Assembly (NCBI RefSeq): GCF_009900765.1
Contig: NZ_JAAABL010000004.1
Location: 1 to 64,000, forward strand
Length of the DNA stretch: 64,000 nt
Reading direction: 5' to 3'
Origin: Rhodovarius lipocyclicus
GTDB taxonomy: Bacteria; Pseudomonadota; Alphaproteobacteria; Acetobacterales; Acetobacteraceae
The translations under genes and the position numbers were made by a program. A model generated the notes under the pieces. It was not told the origin of the DNA, ran no database searches, and saw only the letters and a list, made by a program, of their open reading frames with translations. Positions 1 through 8,005 of the stretch are shown one piece after another (the first letter of the stretch is position 1; each line of letters opens with the position of its first letter).

Positions 1-1
1 C

Positions 2-127
2 TTCCGGGGGCTCAGCCGCGCCACCTTCCACTTGCACCTCAAGGAGTGCGAGTTCAGGTACAACAACAGAGCCAGGAACCTTACTCGCCTCCTGCTCAAA
101 CTCTGCCGGGATAACCCGCTCTCCTAG
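2..127 (+). mobile_element. C-terminal end of an IS1016-type (IS1595 family) transposase, cut by window edge
   Basis: An open frame runs from the window edge to a TAG stop at 125-127 and encodes about 41 residues. It contains FHLHLKECEFRYNNR followed by LLLKLCRDNPLS. This resembles the end of the DDE domain of IS1016-like transposases of the IS1595 family (FYLHLKECEFRFN... then a NPL tail). The bulk of the gene, including most catalytic residues, lies outside the window, so it cannot be said whether the element is intact. Assignment rests on recognition of the C-terminal motif only. Confidence 0.75.
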
Positions 128-164
128 TCGAGACCCTCAATTATATAGTACTGGCACTGTCCCC
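128..164. mobile_element. Probable right terminus of the IS1595-family element
   Basis: Downstream of the transposase stop is a short AT-rich stretch ending in TAGTACTGGCACTGTCCCC (146-164). Similarity to another intergenic repeat copy in this window (12731 onward) begins at 165, which suggests the element ends near 164. The boundary is inferred. The left terminal repeat is not in the window for comparison. Confidence 0.45.
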
Positions 165-245
165 AAACTTCTCGCAGGAGCCTGGGGAGATCTGATCTCC
201 CCAGCGGATGGGGTCTGGGGAAGGCAGAGCCTTCCCCAGCCTCCC
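165..245. repeat. Dispersed intergenic palindromic repeat (CTGGGGAGAT type)
   Basis: Contains a perfect 10-bp inverted repeat CTGGGGAGAT (182-191) / ATCTCCCCAG (195-204), followed by a second hairpin CTGGGGAAGGC... GCCTTCCCCAG. The same block, with few changes, recurs at 12738-12802. It lies between the transposase stop and the stop of the convergent amidohydrolase gene, so it may act as a bidirectional terminator. Confidence 0.7.
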
Positions 246-1529
246 TCACCCGTTCGCCAGCTCCGCCAGCACCTGCGCCAGCACCCGCGTCCCGGCCGCC
301 AGTTGCGGCGCGGTCGAGAACTCGGCCGGGTTGTGGGAAACGCCCCCCCGGCACGGCACGAAGATCATGCCCGTGGGGCACAGCGGCACCATGAACTGCG
401 CGTCGTGGAACGCGCCGGAGGGCATGCGCAGCCAGCCCAGCCCCTGGGCTTCGGCGGCGCGCTGCACGGCGTCGGTCACCAGGGGGTCGAACACGGCGGG
501 GGTGGCGTGGAAGCGCTCGAAGACCTGCGCGGTGCAGGTGGTCAGCGCCGCCTGGATCACGCCCTCGATGGCGTTGCCGCGCGCCTGCAGCACCGCGTTG
601 TCCGGGTGGCGGAAGTCGATGGAGAAGCGCACCAGGTCGGCGACGGAGTTGGAGGCGTTGGGGAACACCTCCATGCGGGCGACGGTGAAGCGCAGCACGT
701 CGGTCGGGTCGCGCATCAGCGTGTTCAGCGCGGTGATGGCGCGGATGGCGTCCTGCATCGCGTCGCGGCGCACGGACAGCGGCGTGGTGCCGGCGTGGTC
801 GGAGCGGCCCCGGATCTCCACGCTGAACCAGCGGCTGCCCTGGATGCCGGTGACGACGCCGACATCGAGGCCCTTCTGCTCCAGCACCGGCCCCTGCTCG
901 ATATGCGCCTCGACATAGGCGAAGGGGGTGGGGCCTTCGACCACGCCCAGCGGGCGGCGGGCGATGTCGGCCTCGGCGGCCTGGTGCTCGGCCAGCGCGT
1001 CGGCCCAGCGGATGCCGGCATTGTCGCGGATCTCGTCCCAGGTGTTGGGGGGCGCGTAGCCGGCATAGGCCATGCTGCCCATGCAGCCGGGGGCGAAGCG
1101 GCCGCCTTCCTCATTGGTCCAGGCCACGACCTCGATGGGGCGTTTGGTGGAAACGCCCGCCTCGCGCAGCGCCTGCACCGCCTCGAAGGCCGCGATCACG
1201 CCATAGATGCCGTCGAAGCGCCCGCCCTTGGGCTGGCTGTCCATGTGGCTGCCCGACACGACGGGGGCGGCGCCGGCCTCCGTGCCCTCATGGCGGAAGA
1301 ACAGGTTGCCCAGCGCATCGACGCTGACCTTGAGGCCGATCGCCTCGGCCCAGCCGATGATCAGGCGGCGGGCCTGGCGGTCCTCCGGGCTCAGGCAGGG
1401 GCGGTTCACGCCCTGGTCGTCCGGGCTGTCGCCCGGGATGGCGCCGAGCTTCGCCATCTCCATCAGCCTGTCCCATTGCCGGGCCTCATTCACCGCCGCG
1501 ACAAGGTTGGGAGCCACCGCCTGCACCAT
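246..1529 (-). CDS. M20-family Zn-dependent amidohydrolase (hydantoinase/carbamoylase, allantoate amidohydrolase-like)
   Basis: Encodes 427 residues, normal for the AllC/HyuC group of peptidase family M20. Metal-site motifs are visible: GSHMDSQPKGGRFDG near residue 95 and TNEEGGRFAPGCMG near residue 140. Family members hydrolyse allantoate, ureidoglycolate, N-carbamoyl-amino acids or beta-ureidopropionate with a two-metal centre in the cytoplasm. The divergent neighbours uraH and puuD belong to urate breakdown, so an allantoate-type substrate is plausible, but sequence alone does not fix it. The ATG at 1529 is preferred over the GTG just upstream; an AAAGG lies 8 nt before it. It ends next to a hairpin repeat. 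Confidence 0.88.
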   Translation of the reverse strand: MVQAVAPNLVAAVNEARQWDRLMEMAKLGAIPGDSPDDQGVNRPCLSPEDRQARRLIIGWAEAIGLKVSVDALGNLFFRHEGTEAGAAPVVSGSHMDSQPKGGRFDGIYGVIAAFEAVQALREAGVSTKRPIEVVAWTNEEGGRFAPGCMGSMAYAGYAPPNTWDEIRDNAGIRWADALAEHQAAEADIARRPLGVVEGPTPFAYVEAHIEQGPVLEQKGLDVGVVTGIQGSRWFSVEIRGRSDHAGTTPLSVRRDAMQDAIRAITALNTLMRDPTDVLRFTVARMEVFPNASNSVADLVRFSIDFRHPDNAVLQARGNAIEGVIQAALTTCTAQVFERFHATPAVFDPLVTDAVQRAAEAQGLGWLRMPSGAFHDAQFMVPLCPTGMIFVPCRGGVSHNPAEFSTAPQLAAGTRVLAQVLAELANG

Positions 1530-1640
1530 CACCGGAACCTTTCCTGCTGGGCTTCGGCGTTACGGCCAATGCCGCGCCGGATCAAGGCTTGCCCGGCGCC
1601 GGGCAATTCGGGAATCCTGAGCGAACAAGGGGGCAATCCG

Positions 1641-1997
1641 ATGGGTCTTTCCACACATGTGCTGGACACGGCGCACGGCCGCCCGGCCGCCGGCATGGGC
1701 TGGTCGCTGTTCCGCATCGAGGCCGATGGCACCCGCACCCTGCTGAAGCGGGGCGTGACCAACGCCGACGGCCGCGGCAGCGAGGGCATGCTGCTGGGCT
1801 ATGAGGAGTTGGAAATCGCACGCTACCAGCTGGTGTACCAAGTGGCGGCCTATTTCCGGGCCCAGGGCGTGGCGCTGCCCGACCCCGCCTTCCTGGATGA
1901 GGTGACATTGGCCTTCGGCATCGCGGACACCACGCAGCATTATCATGTGCCCTTGCTCTGCGCGCCCTTCAGCTACACCACCTACCGGGGCAGTTGA
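1641..1997 (+). CDS. uraH: 5-hydroxyisourate hydrolase (transthyretin-like)
   Basis: The 118-residue protein begins with STHVLDTAHGRPAAGM and ends with YRGS, the signature C-terminus of HIU hydrolases, the transthyretin relatives that convert 5-hydroxyisourate to OHCU. Internal His/Arg positions, such as the QHYHVPLL region, fit the family. The ATG at 1641 has AAGGGGG seven bases upstream. The stop overlaps the ATG of puuD (TGATG), so the two consecutive steps of urate oxidation are translationally coupled. The divergent promoter lies in 1530-1640. No OHCU decarboxylase gene is seen in this window. Confidence 0.95.
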   Translation: MGLSTHVLDTAHGRPAAGMGWSLFRIEADGTRTLLKRGVTNADGRGSEGMLLGYEELEIARYQLVYQVAAYFRAQGVALPDPAFLDEVTLAFGIADTTQHYHVPLLCAPFSYTTYRGS

Positions 1998-3175
1998 TGG
2001 ACTACGCCTATCTGTCGGAATGGGCGGGGCTGCTGCTGCGTTGGCTGCATGTGCTGACGGCCATGTGCTGGGTCGGCGCCAGCTTCTATTTCATGGGGCT
2101 CGACCAATCCCTGCGCCCGCCCGCCGATGGCGACCCGCTGGTGCGCGGGGAACAATGGGCCGTGCATGGCGGCGGCTTCTATCACAAGCGCAAGTTCGTG
2201 GCGGGCCCAGGCTTCGTGCCCGCCCCCCTGCACTGGTCGAAATGGGAGGCCTACTGGACCTGGCTCAGCGGCTTCTCGCTGTTCGTGCTGCTCTATTGGT
2301 TGCAGGCCGAGACCTATCTGATCGACCCGGAGGTGATGGAGTTGGAGCGCTGGCAGGCGGTCTGCATCTCGCTGGGCATGATCCTGGTGGCCTGGGGGGC
2401 GTATGACCTGCTCTGCCGGCTGCCGGTGGGCGGGAATGGCCAGGCCATGGCGGTGCTGGGCATCGCGGGGCTGGCGCTGGCGGCCTGGTTCAGCACGCGG
2501 GTGTTCTCCGGGCGCGGGGCCTATCTGCAGGTGGGGGCCATGATCGGCACCATCATGGCTGCCAATGTCATGGCCGTGATCATCCCCGGCCAGAAGAAGA
2601 TGGTCGCGGCCGTGGCCGAGGGCCGGGAGATCGACCCGCGCTGGGGCGGCTGGGGCAAGCAGCGCAGCGTGCACAACAATTACATGACGCTGCCGGTCAT
2701 CTTCCTGATGCTCAGCCCGCATTACCCGATGTTCTGGCAGCACCCGAATGCCTGGGTGCCGCTGGTGGCGATGGCGCTGGCGGGCGCGCTGGTGCGACAG
2801 TTCTTCAACCTGCGCCACCAGGGCATCGCCATGTATGACTACTGGCTGTTCGGCGCGGTGATCGTGGCGGTGGTCGCGGTCTTCCTCGCGCCCCCGCGCC
2901 GCGCGGCACCGGCCGAGGCCCCGCCCTTCGCCGCCGTGCGCGCCATCGTGGCCGCGCGCTGCGCCGAATGCCACGCGCCCCGGCCCGCCAACACTGGCTT
3001 CACCAGCCCGCCCAAGGGCATCCTGCTGCACAGCGCGGCGCAGATCCGCCGCAATGCCCGGCTGATGGAGCCGCAACTGCGCAGCGAAGCCATGCCCCCC
3101 GGCAATGCCACCGGCCTGACGGCGGCCGAGCGCGCCACCCTGCTCGCCTGGATCGGCGCGGGCGCGCCCCGATGA
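1997..3175 (+). CDS. puuD: Membrane-bound urate hydroxylase with C-terminal cytochrome c domain
   Basis: The 392-residue protein has an N-terminal multi-span membrane domain (first span LLLRWLHVLTAMCWVGASFY) followed by a short cytochrome c domain. That domain has one haem site, CAECH at about residue 322, and a likely axial Met in EAMPPGN. This is the PuuD architecture: urate is oxidised to 5-hydroxyisourate and electrons pass to the respiratory chain rather than to O2. The start is the ATG at 1997, inside the uraH stop; an in-frame TTG three bases earlier is less likely. The end overlaps the YcaO gene by ATGA. Confidence 0.95.
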   Translation: MDYAYLSEWAGLLLRWLHVLTAMCWVGASFYFMGLDQSLRPPADGDPLVRGEQWAVHGGGFYHKRKFVAGPGFVPAPLHWSKWEAYWTWLSGFSLFVLLYWLQAETYLIDPEVMELERWQAVCISLGMILVAWGAYDLLCRLPVGGNGQAMAVLGIAGLALAAWFSTRVFSGRGAYLQVGAMIGTIMAANVMAVIIPGQKKMVAAVAEGREIDPRWGGWGKQRSVHNNYMTLPVIFLMLSPHYPMFWQHPNAWVPLVAMALAGALVRQFFNLRHQGIAMYDYWLFGAVIVAVVAVFLAPPRRAAPAEAPPFAAVRAIVAARCAECHAPRPANTGFTSPPKGILLHSAAQIRRNARLMEPQLRSEAMPPGNATGLTAAERATLLAWIGAGAPR

Positions 3176-4326
3176 TCCCGCCCGAAGCCATGCTCAGCGC
3201 CGCCGAGGCGCTGGAAGGCCGCGCCCTGCCCTCGGCCGACGCGGCGGAGCTGCTGGCCTTCCTGGGCGGGGATGCGGCGCTCGCGCCCTTCCTGCGCCAT
3301 GCCGCCGGGCTGCGGCGGGTCTTCGCGCTGGCCGCCCCCTGGGCGCCGGGCCTGTGCGCCTGGGGCGCGGAGGTGGAGACCCCGCTCGGCGGCTCCTTCG
3401 CCTCGGGTGTGGGCGTGGCGCATGGCCCGGCCTTCATGGCCTGCGTGGCGGAGGCGATGGAGCGCGCCGCGGTCGCCTCGGCCCCGCCCGTGGCGTTGCG
3501 CGGCCCGGCGCCGGCATGGGCCGCCCGCCTGCCCGCCATGCCGGCGGAGGTCGATTGCCTGGCCCCGGGCCTGCCGCTGGACCTGGCCTTTCGCCGCGCC
3601 GCGCCGGAATTCCGCCCGCCATGGCCGCTGTCGGCCGGCTGCGCGGTGGGGCCGGATGCCGGGGCCGCCTGCCTCTCCGCCCTGCTGGAACTGATCGAGC
3701 GCGACGCGGTGGCGCTGTGGTTCGAGGGCGGGCACCCCCCTGCCCCGCTGGCGCTGGAACAGGCCGCCCCGGCCGCCGCCGCGCTGGCGGAGATCCGCGC
3801 GGGCTTCACCGGCCGGGCCAGCTGGCTGCTGGATATCAGCCAGGGGCTGGGCGTGCCGGTGGTGGTGGCGGCCTCGGCGGATGCCGCCACGGGCGGGGAT
3901 GTGTGCCTGGGCTTCGCCGCGCGCCCGACTCCGGCGGCAGCCGCCCGGGCGGCGGTGCTGGAAATGGCGCAGATGGAGCTGGCCCTTTCCATCGTGGCCC
4001 GCCGCGCGCGCGAACGGGGCGAGGCGGGGCTGAATGCCTCGGACAAGGTGCATCTGGCCCGGGCGGGGGCGCTGCGGGCGGGCATGGCGGGGCTGATGCC
4101 CCAGGGAGCACCGCGCCGGCACGGGCCCGCCCCGGGCTTGGGGGATCTGTGCAAGTCGTTGCAGCAGAATGGTATTCTGGCGCAATTTCTGCCCTTGCCG
4201 GGCGGCGGCGGGCCGCTGGTGGCCATGCGCGCCCTGGCACCGATGCTGGACCATCCCGGCGCCTTGCCGCGCGGCCCGCGCTTCCGGGCCGTGGCGCCGC
4301 CGGTGGCCGAAGTGGAACTCTTGTAA
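3172..4326 (+). CDS. Stand-alone YcaO-domain protein
   Basis: Encodes 384 residues. The three sequence blocks of the YcaO ATP-binding fold can be read: ACVAEAMERAAV (about 85-96), LLELIERDAVALWF (about 172-185) and AAVLEMAQMELAL (about 260-272). YcaO enzymes use ATP to activate amide backbones for azoline or thioamide formation, or act in RimO-linked S12 modification. No TfuA, E1-like partner, dehydrogenase or obvious precursor peptide is nearby, and the PxPxP tail of azoline-forming members is absent. The ATG is embedded in the puuD stop (ATGA), so it is translated with the urate genes. The substrate is unknown. Confidence 0.85.
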   Translation: MIPPEAMLSAAEALEGRALPSADAAELLAFLGGDAALAPFLRHAAGLRRVFALAAPWAPGLCAWGAEVETPLGGSFASGVGVAHGPAFMACVAEAMERAAVASAPPVALRGPAPAWAARLPAMPAEVDCLAPGLPLDLAFRRAAPEFRPPWPLSAGCAVGPDAGAACLSALLELIERDAVALWFEGGHPPAPLALEQAAPAAAALAEIRAGFTGRASWLLDISQGLGVPVVVAASADAATGGDVCLGFAARPTPAAAARAAVLEMAQMELALSIVARRARERGEAGLNASDKVHLARAGALRAGMAGLMPQGAPRRHGPAPGLGDLCKSLQQNGILAQFLPLPGGGGPLVAMRALAPMLDHPGALPRGPRFRAVAPPVAEVELL

Positions 4327-4369
4327 CAGAGGCCCTTAACAGCCGGGCCGGGCGTGATAGAGAACAAGC

Positions 4370-6388
4370 ATGCCGGATGGTCCGCAACGCCGATCAGCAC
4401 AGGCCGCGCCGCCGCAGGGCTCCATGGCCTTTCGCCTGCTGGGCAGTTTCGACGCCCGGGTGAACGGGCAGGAACTGCGCCTGCGCGGCCGCAAGACCCA
4501 GGCCCTGCTGGCTGCCCTGGCCATGGCGGGCCAGGCGGGCGAGGCGCGGTCGCGGCTGGCCAGCCTGCTCTGGAGCGAATCCGACGACGACCGCGCCCGG
4601 GCCACCCTGCGCCAGTCCCTGCATGAGCTGCGCGGGGTGCTGGCCGAACTCGGCGGCGCGGAGGGCTTTTCCGCCGAACGCGACACGCTGCGCCTGCACC
4701 CGGTGGAAACCGACCTGCGCGCGGTGCAGGAGGCACTAGACCAGGGCCGCATCCACCCGCTGTTGCAGCAGCGCACGGCCCTCGCCCAATCCCTGCTGGA
4801 AGGGTTCGAGGATATCGACCCCGCCATCCGCACCTGGCTGCTCGGCCTGCGCCGGGGCCTGACGCGGCAATGGTCCCGCGCGCTGGAAGCCCTGATGCTA
4901 CGGGCCGAGGCCCCGGTGGCGGAGCGGCTGGACGCCGCCCAGGCCCTGTTGCGCCTGGACCCGACGCATGAGGCCGCCTGCCGCGAAGTGATGCGCGCCT
5001 CTCACATCGCGGGCGACACCGCGGGCGCCCTGCGCGCCTATGAGACGCTGTGGGACGCCCTGGCGCTGGAGCTGGACATGGAGCCGGCCGCCCAGACCCA
5101 GGCGCTGGTGGCCGAGATCAAGGCCGGCGCGCCCGCCGCCCCCGCCCCGGCCGCGCCCAGGGAAAAGAACCCGGTCCGCCTGGCCATCCTGGTGCCGCCC
5201 TTCATGGCCCTGGGCGTGAGCCCGGAGCGCGCGCATCTGGTCGATGGCTTCCGGCATGAGCTGATCGCCTGCCTCACGCGGTTCCGCGAATGGTTCGTGG
5301 TGGATGGCCCGACCCTGCCGCAGATCGCCTCCGAAATGGTGCGCGTCGGCACCCAGATGTCGCTGGAGGTGCGCGCCGAGGAAGCGGGCGGGCAGCTCGG
5401 CCTGGTGCTGCTGCTGCGCGACGAGGCCAGCCGCGTCATGGTCTGGTCCGACCGCTTCACCCTGACGCTGGAGGACTGGTTCGAGACCCGGCGCAAGATC
5501 GTCTCCCATATCGCGGTCTCCCTGCTCGGCTCCATCGCCACGGCCCGGCTGGCGGAAACCCACACCGTGCCCGATGTCAGCCTGGCCGCGCACGACAAAT
5601 GGCTGCGCGGGCAGGCCATCATCCGCCTGTTCCGGCCCGAGGACTGGCAGCGCGCCGAGACCCTGTTCAACGAGGCGATCTCCGAGGCGCCGTCCTATTC
5701 GCCGCCCTATTCCTCGCTGGTGCAGATGGACAACGCGGTGCACATCGCCCACCCGGGCATGCGCCGCAGCCGCGCGCGGGAATTGCAGGCCATCCAGCGC
5801 GCCGAGCAGGCCGTGGCGCTGGACCCGGTGGACAGCCGCGCGCATCTCTGCCTGGGCTGGGCGCTGGCCATGGCCAAGCGCTACGACCGCGCCACCACCC
5901 ATATGAACGAGGCGATCAAGCTGAACCCGCTCGACCCCTGGACGCTGGTCGCGGGGGCGCTGTTCAACGCCTATAGCGGCGAGCACGACCGGGCGGCGGA
6001 GCTGGCGGCCGAGAGCCTGACCCTGTCCGCCGCCCCCAATGCCGCGCATTGGGTGTACCAGAGCGCGATCGCCTATCTGCGCGGCGACGACGCGCTGGCC
6101 GCCGAGGCGGCGGGGCGCACCCTCAGCGCCGCGCTGCCCAGCCGCGCCTGGCACGCCGCCGCCCTGTTCAACCTGGGCCGGGAGGAGGAGGCACGCGAGA
6201 TCGCTCGTGGCTTCCTGGCCGGCGCCCGCATGCAATGGTATGGTCAGGAGGAGCCGACGGACGAAGCGATCGGCTCCTGGCTTCTGCATCTGTTTCCCAT
6301 CGCCAAGGAACGGGACTGGTCCCGCCTGCGGCAGGGAATCACGGGGGCCGGCATACCATCGGCAGGGGCCAGGCATCATGGGTGGTGA
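4370..6388 (+). CDS. BTAD (SARP-like) transcriptional regulator with TPR C-terminus
   Basis: Encodes 672 residues. Residues ~20-105 form an OmpR/SARP-type winged-helix region (FRLLGSFDARVNG...), and ~105-255 a bacterial transcriptional activation domain (LDPTHEAACREVMRA, then ALRAYETLWDALALELDMEP). Residues ~265-395 resemble the beta-rich module of adenylate-cyclase-like TPR regulators, and TPR units follow from ~400 (AVALDPVDSRAHLCLGWALA, AIKLNPLDPWTLVAGALF). It lies 43 bp after the YcaO gene on the same strand and may control it and the urate genes; that is inference. The start could also be the ATG at 4424. Confidence 0.82.
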   Translation: MPDGPQRRSAQAAPPQGSMAFRLLGSFDARVNGQELRLRGRKTQALLAALAMAGQAGEARSRLASLLWSESDDDRARATLRQSLHELRGVLAELGGAEGFSAERDTLRLHPVETDLRAVQEALDQGRIHPLLQQRTALAQSLLEGFEDIDPAIRTWLLGLRRGLTRQWSRALEALMLRAEAPVAERLDAAQALLRLDPTHEAACREVMRASHIAGDTAGALRAYETLWDALALELDMEPAAQTQALVAEIKAGAPAAPAPAAPREKNPVRLAILVPPFMALGVSPERAHLVDGFRHELIACLTRFREWFVVDGPTLPQIASEMVRVGTQMSLEVRAEEAGGQLGLVLLLRDEASRVMVWSDRFTLTLEDWFETRRKIVSHIAVSLLGSIATARLAETHTVPDVSLAAHDKWLRGQAIIRLFRPEDWQRAETLFNEAISEAPSYSPPYSSLVQMDNAVHIAHPGMRRSRARELQAIQRAEQAVALDPVDSRAHLCLGWALAMAKRYDRATTHMNEAIKLNPLDPWTLVAGALFNAYSGEHDRAAELAAESLTLSAAPNAAHWVYQSAIAYLRGDDALAAEAAGRTLSAALPSRAWHAAALFNLGREEEAREIARGFLAGARMQWYGQEEPTDEAIGSWLLHLFPIAKERDWSRLRQGITGAGIPSAGARHHGW

Positions 6389-7292
6389 GAAGGCCGGCAC
6401 GCCGCCGGCCGTGATGGGTATAGCGCCTCCGGCGGGGGCCGCTTTCGTGGGCCTGGGCGTCATGGGGCATGCCATGGCCGCCAATCTGGTCCAGGCCGGC
6501 TATCGGGTGGCGGTCACCAGCCGCACCCACAAGGAGGTGCCGGGCGCCACCTGGGCCGCGACGCCGGCTCTCGCTGCCGAGAACGCCGAGATCATCGGCA
6601 TCTGCGTGCCCGACACGCCGGATGTGGAGCGCGTGCTGTTCGGCCCCGGCGGCGTGGCCGAAACCGTGAACGAAGGTGCCGTGGTGGTCGATTTCTCCAC
6701 CATCTCCGCCGAGGCCACGCGCAATTTCGCCCTGCGGCTGAAAAGCGAGACCGGGGCGATCCTGCTCGATTCCCCCGTCTCCGGCGGCCCGCAGGGCGCG
6801 CTCGACGGCAACCTGACCTGCATGGTGGGCGGCGATGCCGCGGCCTTCGCGGCGGCCGGGCCCTTCCTGGCGGCGGTGGGCGGCACGGTGACGCATATGG
6901 GCGGGTCCGGCGCCGGGCAGATCTGCAAATCCGCCAACCAGATGATCATCTCCGCCACCATGCACGCGGTGTTCGAGGCGCTGGTGCTGGGCCGCAAGGC
7001 CGGGCTCGACCCCAAGGTGATGCGCCAGGCGCTGCTGGGCGGCTCCGCGCGCTCCGCCGTGCTGGAGAACCACGCGCTGCGCTGGCTGGAGGAACGCTTC
7101 ACCGCGGGCTTCCGGGCGGAACTGATGCTGAAGGACATGAAGCTGGCCAGCGCGGCACTGGCAGCCCATGGCGTCTACGCGCCCATGGCCGCAGCCGCGA
7201 CCCGCACGCTGGGCGTGGTGGTCGAAACCGGGCGCGGGGCCAAGGATGTCGTGGTGCTGGGGCAGGAGATCGCGGAACGGTCCGGGCTGTGA
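6378..7292 (+). CDS. NAD(P)-dependent beta-hydroxyacid dehydrogenase (HIBADH/GarR family)
   Basis: Encodes about 304 residues. The Rossmann motif FVGLGVMGHAMAANL opens the N-terminal domain, the substrate motif DSPVSGGPQGALDGN lies mid-protein, and the catalytic Lys sits in GQICKSANQMI. This matches 3-hydroxyisobutyrate / tartronate-semialdehyde reductases. Tartronate semialdehyde reductase would fit glyoxylate disposal after urate and allantoin breakdown; that is contextual inference. The ATG at 6378 overlaps the end of the regulator gene by 11 bases. The in-frame ATG at 6414 gives a more typical N-terminus and is a real alternative. Confidence 0.88.
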   Translation: MGGEKAGTPPAVMGIAPPAGAAFVGLGVMGHAMAANLVQAGYRVAVTSRTHKEVPGATWAATPALAAENAEIIGICVPDTPDVERVLFGPGGVAETVNEGAVVVDFSTISAEATRNFALRLKSETGAILLDSPVSGGPQGALDGNLTCMVGGDAAAFAAAGPFLAAVGGTVTHMGGSGAGQICKSANQMIISATMHAVFEALVLGRKAGLDPKVMRQALLGGSARSAVLENHALRWLEERFTAGFRAELMLKDMKLASAALAAHGVYAPMAAAATRTLGVVVETGRGAKDVVVLGQEIAERSGL

Positions 7293-7338
7293 GGCGTGGG
7301 ACGGGAAGCGGTCAGGGGCTCCGCCCCCGACACCCCCG

Positions 7339-7360
7339 CCAGGACCGTGCTCGGTCCTGG
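7339..7360 (+). terminator. Hairpin terminator after the HIBADH gene
   Basis: A perfect 9-bp stem, CCAGGACCG / CGGTCCTGG, with the loop TGCT lies 47 bases after the dehydrogenase stop. It is followed by a weakly T-rich segment rather than a strong T tract. Confidence 0.5.
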
Positions 7361-7366
7361 ACCTAG

Positions 7367-7545
7367 ATCAGTTTGGCGCTGATCTTGGGAAACATGTTTC
7401 TTATTGATATTTATAATATAATTGGCGCCAGACTTGTCAGGATCGGCGCCAATCTGATGGGTTCCAAGGGCCTTTCGGCCTTTGGCGGGGAGCCGAGGGG
7501 CAGAGCCCCTCGGTGGGGGTTCGGGGGCAAAGCCCCTGAGCGCAC
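7367..7545. repeat. Dispersed TTGGCGC repeat element with GC-rich hairpin tail
   Basis: An AT-rich core is bounded by imperfect 18-bp inverted arms (7367-7384 and 7441-7458). An inner perfect pair, ATTGGCGCC (7421-7429) / GGCGCCAAT (7445-7453), lies within it. The following 59 bases, 7456-7514, are identical to 53515-53573. Both copies lie between convergent genes. Short open frames inside it look spurious. Confidence 0.8.
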
Positions 7546-7565
7546 CCCCCAACACCCCGCCGATC

Positions 7566-7991
7566 TTACTCGCAGTAGCTGATCGTATAGTCACCGATAC
7601 GGCTGGCGTGGAACTTCATCCGGTCGGCCGGGTCCACCGCCGGCGTGGCGCCGCCGAAGGCCAGGTCGCCGTAGAAGCTCGGCACATTGTAGCTGCCGCC
7701 GGCGGCGAACTTGCCTTCGCTGGCCAGCACGCGCTCCTTGGGCGGGATGCGCACGTAGACGGTGTTGTTGTCGAACATCGCCACCGAGAAGCCGGTCAGG
7801 AAGTCCGGCAGGGAGAGGCCCACGCCCGCCTCGGCGCATTGCGCCTTGAATTCCGCCAGGCTGCGGGGCACCGGATAGACCTTGCCGAAATACTTGGAGT
7901 CCTGGGTGGACCAGGTCTTCACCAGCTTCCCGAAGGCCTCGTAGTCGTCGATCTTCATGCGCGGCGGGTTCAAGGGGTCGAAGTCGGGCAT
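7566..7991 (-). CDS. Uncharacterised 141-residue protein paired with haem peroxidase
   Basis: I do not recognise a family. The 141-residue product begins MPDFDPLNPPRMKIDDYEAF, has no signal peptide or membrane segment, and contains a Tyr/Gly-rich second half (GGSYNVPSFYGDLAFGG, RIGDYTISYCE). The ATG has an upstream purine-rich GGAGCACAGG. It starts only 14 bases after the peroxidase stop on the same strand, so the two are very probably co-transcribed and functionally linked. An accessory, chaperone-like or substrate role is possible but unproven. Confidence 0.75.
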   Translation of the reverse strand: MPDFDPLNPPRMKIDDYEAFGKLVKTWSTQDSKYFGKVYPVPRSLAEFKAQCAEAGVGLSLPDFLTGFSVAMFDNNTVYVRIPPKERVLASEGKFAAGGSYNVPSFYGDLAFGGATPAVDPADRMKFHASRIGDYTISYCE

Positions 7992-8005
7992 CCTGTGCTC
8001 CTGTG

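Noticed and set aside
303-1640. In-frame 5' extension of uraH across the amidohydrolase gene
   Set aside because: Family sequence begins exactly at the ATG at 1641 with a good ribosome site; the extension is antisense to a real gene.
7373-7582. Small open frame starting in the intergenic repeat, also present at 53516
   Set aside because: It recurs only because the repeat recurs; the shared N-terminal peptide is repeat-encoded and the downstream sequences diverge.
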